This document shows positions 6,134 through 6,241 of a stretch of 6,241 nt of DNA, piece by piece. The stretch is from positions 1 to 6,241 of the forward strand of contig PLMF01000412.1 of the NCBI GenBank assembly GCA_003142355.1. Reading direction: 5' to 3'. Under the pieces are notes generated by a model that had not been told where the DNA came from, did no database searches, and worked only from the letters and a program-made list of their open reading frames with translations. The first letter of the stretch is position 1. Each line of letters starts with the position of its first letter. A program made the position numbers and the translations under genes. The stretch is from Bryobacterales bacterium (GTDB lineage Bacteria; Acidobacteriota; Terriglobia; Bryobacterales; Bryobacteraceae).

Positions 6134-6147
6134 GCGGTTTAGTTCAC
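6134..6147 (+). repeat. Right inverted end of the IS91-type element
   Basis: GCGGTTTAGTTCAC matches the reverse complement of the reconstructed left end at all 14 positions, and the match stops exactly there on both sides. Unlike the left end, it has no good stem-loop directly before it: the preceding bases ACGCT do not pair with GCGGT. It is followed by CTCA, the same four bases that precede the left end. Confidence 0.75.
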
Positions 6148-6151
6148 CTCA
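6148..6151 (+). repeat. Possible 4-bp target-site duplication, CTCA (other copy at 1717-1720)
   Basis: CTCA lies directly outside both inverted ends: 1717-1720 on the left and 6148-6151 on the right. Four bases match by chance about once in 256 pairs, so support is modest. A duplication would be unexpected for rolling-circle IS91 transposition. Confidence 0.3.
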
Positions 6152-6152
6152 C

Positions 6153-6232
6153 GGTTTACTCGGTGTTCGCGGCGCAGGGGCCGTTTTCCGGACCCCGGCC
6201 TTCCGGCGCCGCGAAACCGAGCAAACCTTTTT
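6153..6232 (+). terminator. Very strong stem-loop with T-run (terminator or element origin hairpin)
   Basis: The left arm GGTTTACTCGG (6153-6163), T, a bulged G and TTCGCGGCGC (6166-6175) pair with GCGCCGCGAA (6206-6215), A, CCGAG, C and AAACC (to 6227). This gives about 21 pairs with one A/C mismatch and one bulge. The 30-nt loop can fold further (GGGG 6177-6180 with CCCC 6193-6196). TTTTT (6228-6232) follows at once on the plus strand, so a Rho-independent terminator for transposase transcripts is the simplest reading. The stem is longer than most terminators and begins 5 nt after the right inverted end, so it could instead be part of the origin end of the element. Confidence 0.6.
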
Positions 6233-6241
6233 GAGTCACAA

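Larger units (their letters stand above)
1721..6147 (+). mobile_element. IS91-type element with tyrosine recombinase and HUH transposase, interrupted by a group IIC intron
   Basis: The element is delimited by a 14-bp inverted repeat: GTG at 1721-1723 continued by AACTAAACCGC at 3661-3671 on the left, and GCGGTTTAGTTCAC at 6134-6147 on the right. The left copy is split by the intron at 1724-3660. Without the intron the element is about 2490 bp. It carries a tyrosine recombinase and an IS91-type transposase in one two-gene unit, an arrangement I recall for a subgroup of the IS91 family. The 4 bases outside each end are both CTCA (1717-1720 and 6148-6151), which looks like a short target duplication. 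IS91 elements are generally thought to move by rolling-circle transposition without duplication, so these ends may not be the exact termini; the stem-loop at 6153-6227 could belong to the element. The two genes are well supported; the borders are an inference. Confidence 0.7.
6125..6153 (+). repeat. Direct repeat CCTCACG flanking the right inverted end
   Basis: CCTCACG occurs at 6125-6131 and again at 6147-6153, on both sides of the GCGGTTTAGTT core. Each copy is soon followed by CGGTTTA (6135-6141; 6152-6158). It could be a pair of protein-binding repeats, or chance. It also overlaps the possible CTCA target duplication and weakens that reading. Confidence 0.4.

Overview
The window looks like a chromosomal stretch of a GC-rich bacterium, most likely an acidobacterium. 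The evidence is the truncated minus-strand gene at the left edge, a MacB/FtsX-type permease of the large family typical of Acidobacteriota (ADOP, acidobacterial duplicated orphan permease). The taxonomic call is an inference from this one gene; the other genes are mobile and say little about the host.

Layout from left to right. Positions 2-1300 (minus) hold the N-terminal 433 residues of the ADOP permease, which runs out of the window. Positions 1301-1720 are its upstream region, with a neat 9-bp inverted repeat (1322-1352) just before the start codon and no gene I can support. From 1721 to about 6147 lies a nested mobile element. The outer element is an IS91-type unit with two plus-strand genes: a tyrosine recombinase (3795-4694) and, after one intervening codon in the same frame, a zinc-finger/HUH transposase starting at TTG (4698-5864). 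A group IIC intron (1724-3660, minus) with an intact reverse transcriptase/maturase (1809-3197) interrupts its left end. About 270 nt of hairpin-rich noncoding DNA follows the transposase, then an inverted copy of the left end (6134-6147), then a very strong stem-loop ending in a T-run (6153-6232).

The intron boundaries can be fixed from the sequence. The minus strand reads GCGGTTTAGTT, then the intron from GTGTG to CCGAT, then CAC. Removing 1724-3660 rebuilds GTGAACTAAACCGC, the exact 14-nt reverse complement of GCGGTTTAGTTCAC at 6134-6147. So the outer element has 14-bp inverted ends, and the intron entered the left one. It sits next to the small hairpin ACCGC-TTC-GCGGT, the kind of stem-loop that group IIC introns are known to use as a target.

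The outer element also appears to control its own expression. The ribosome binding site of the recombinase gene lies in one arm of an 11-bp perfect inverted repeat (3728-3789). A transcript entering from outside would fold and hide the site; a transcript starting inside the repeat would not. I see no CRISPR array, tRNA, rRNA or defence genes. The most notable feature is the nesting of a retroelement in the terminal hairpin of an IS91-type element that carries both a tyrosine recombinase and an HUH transposase.
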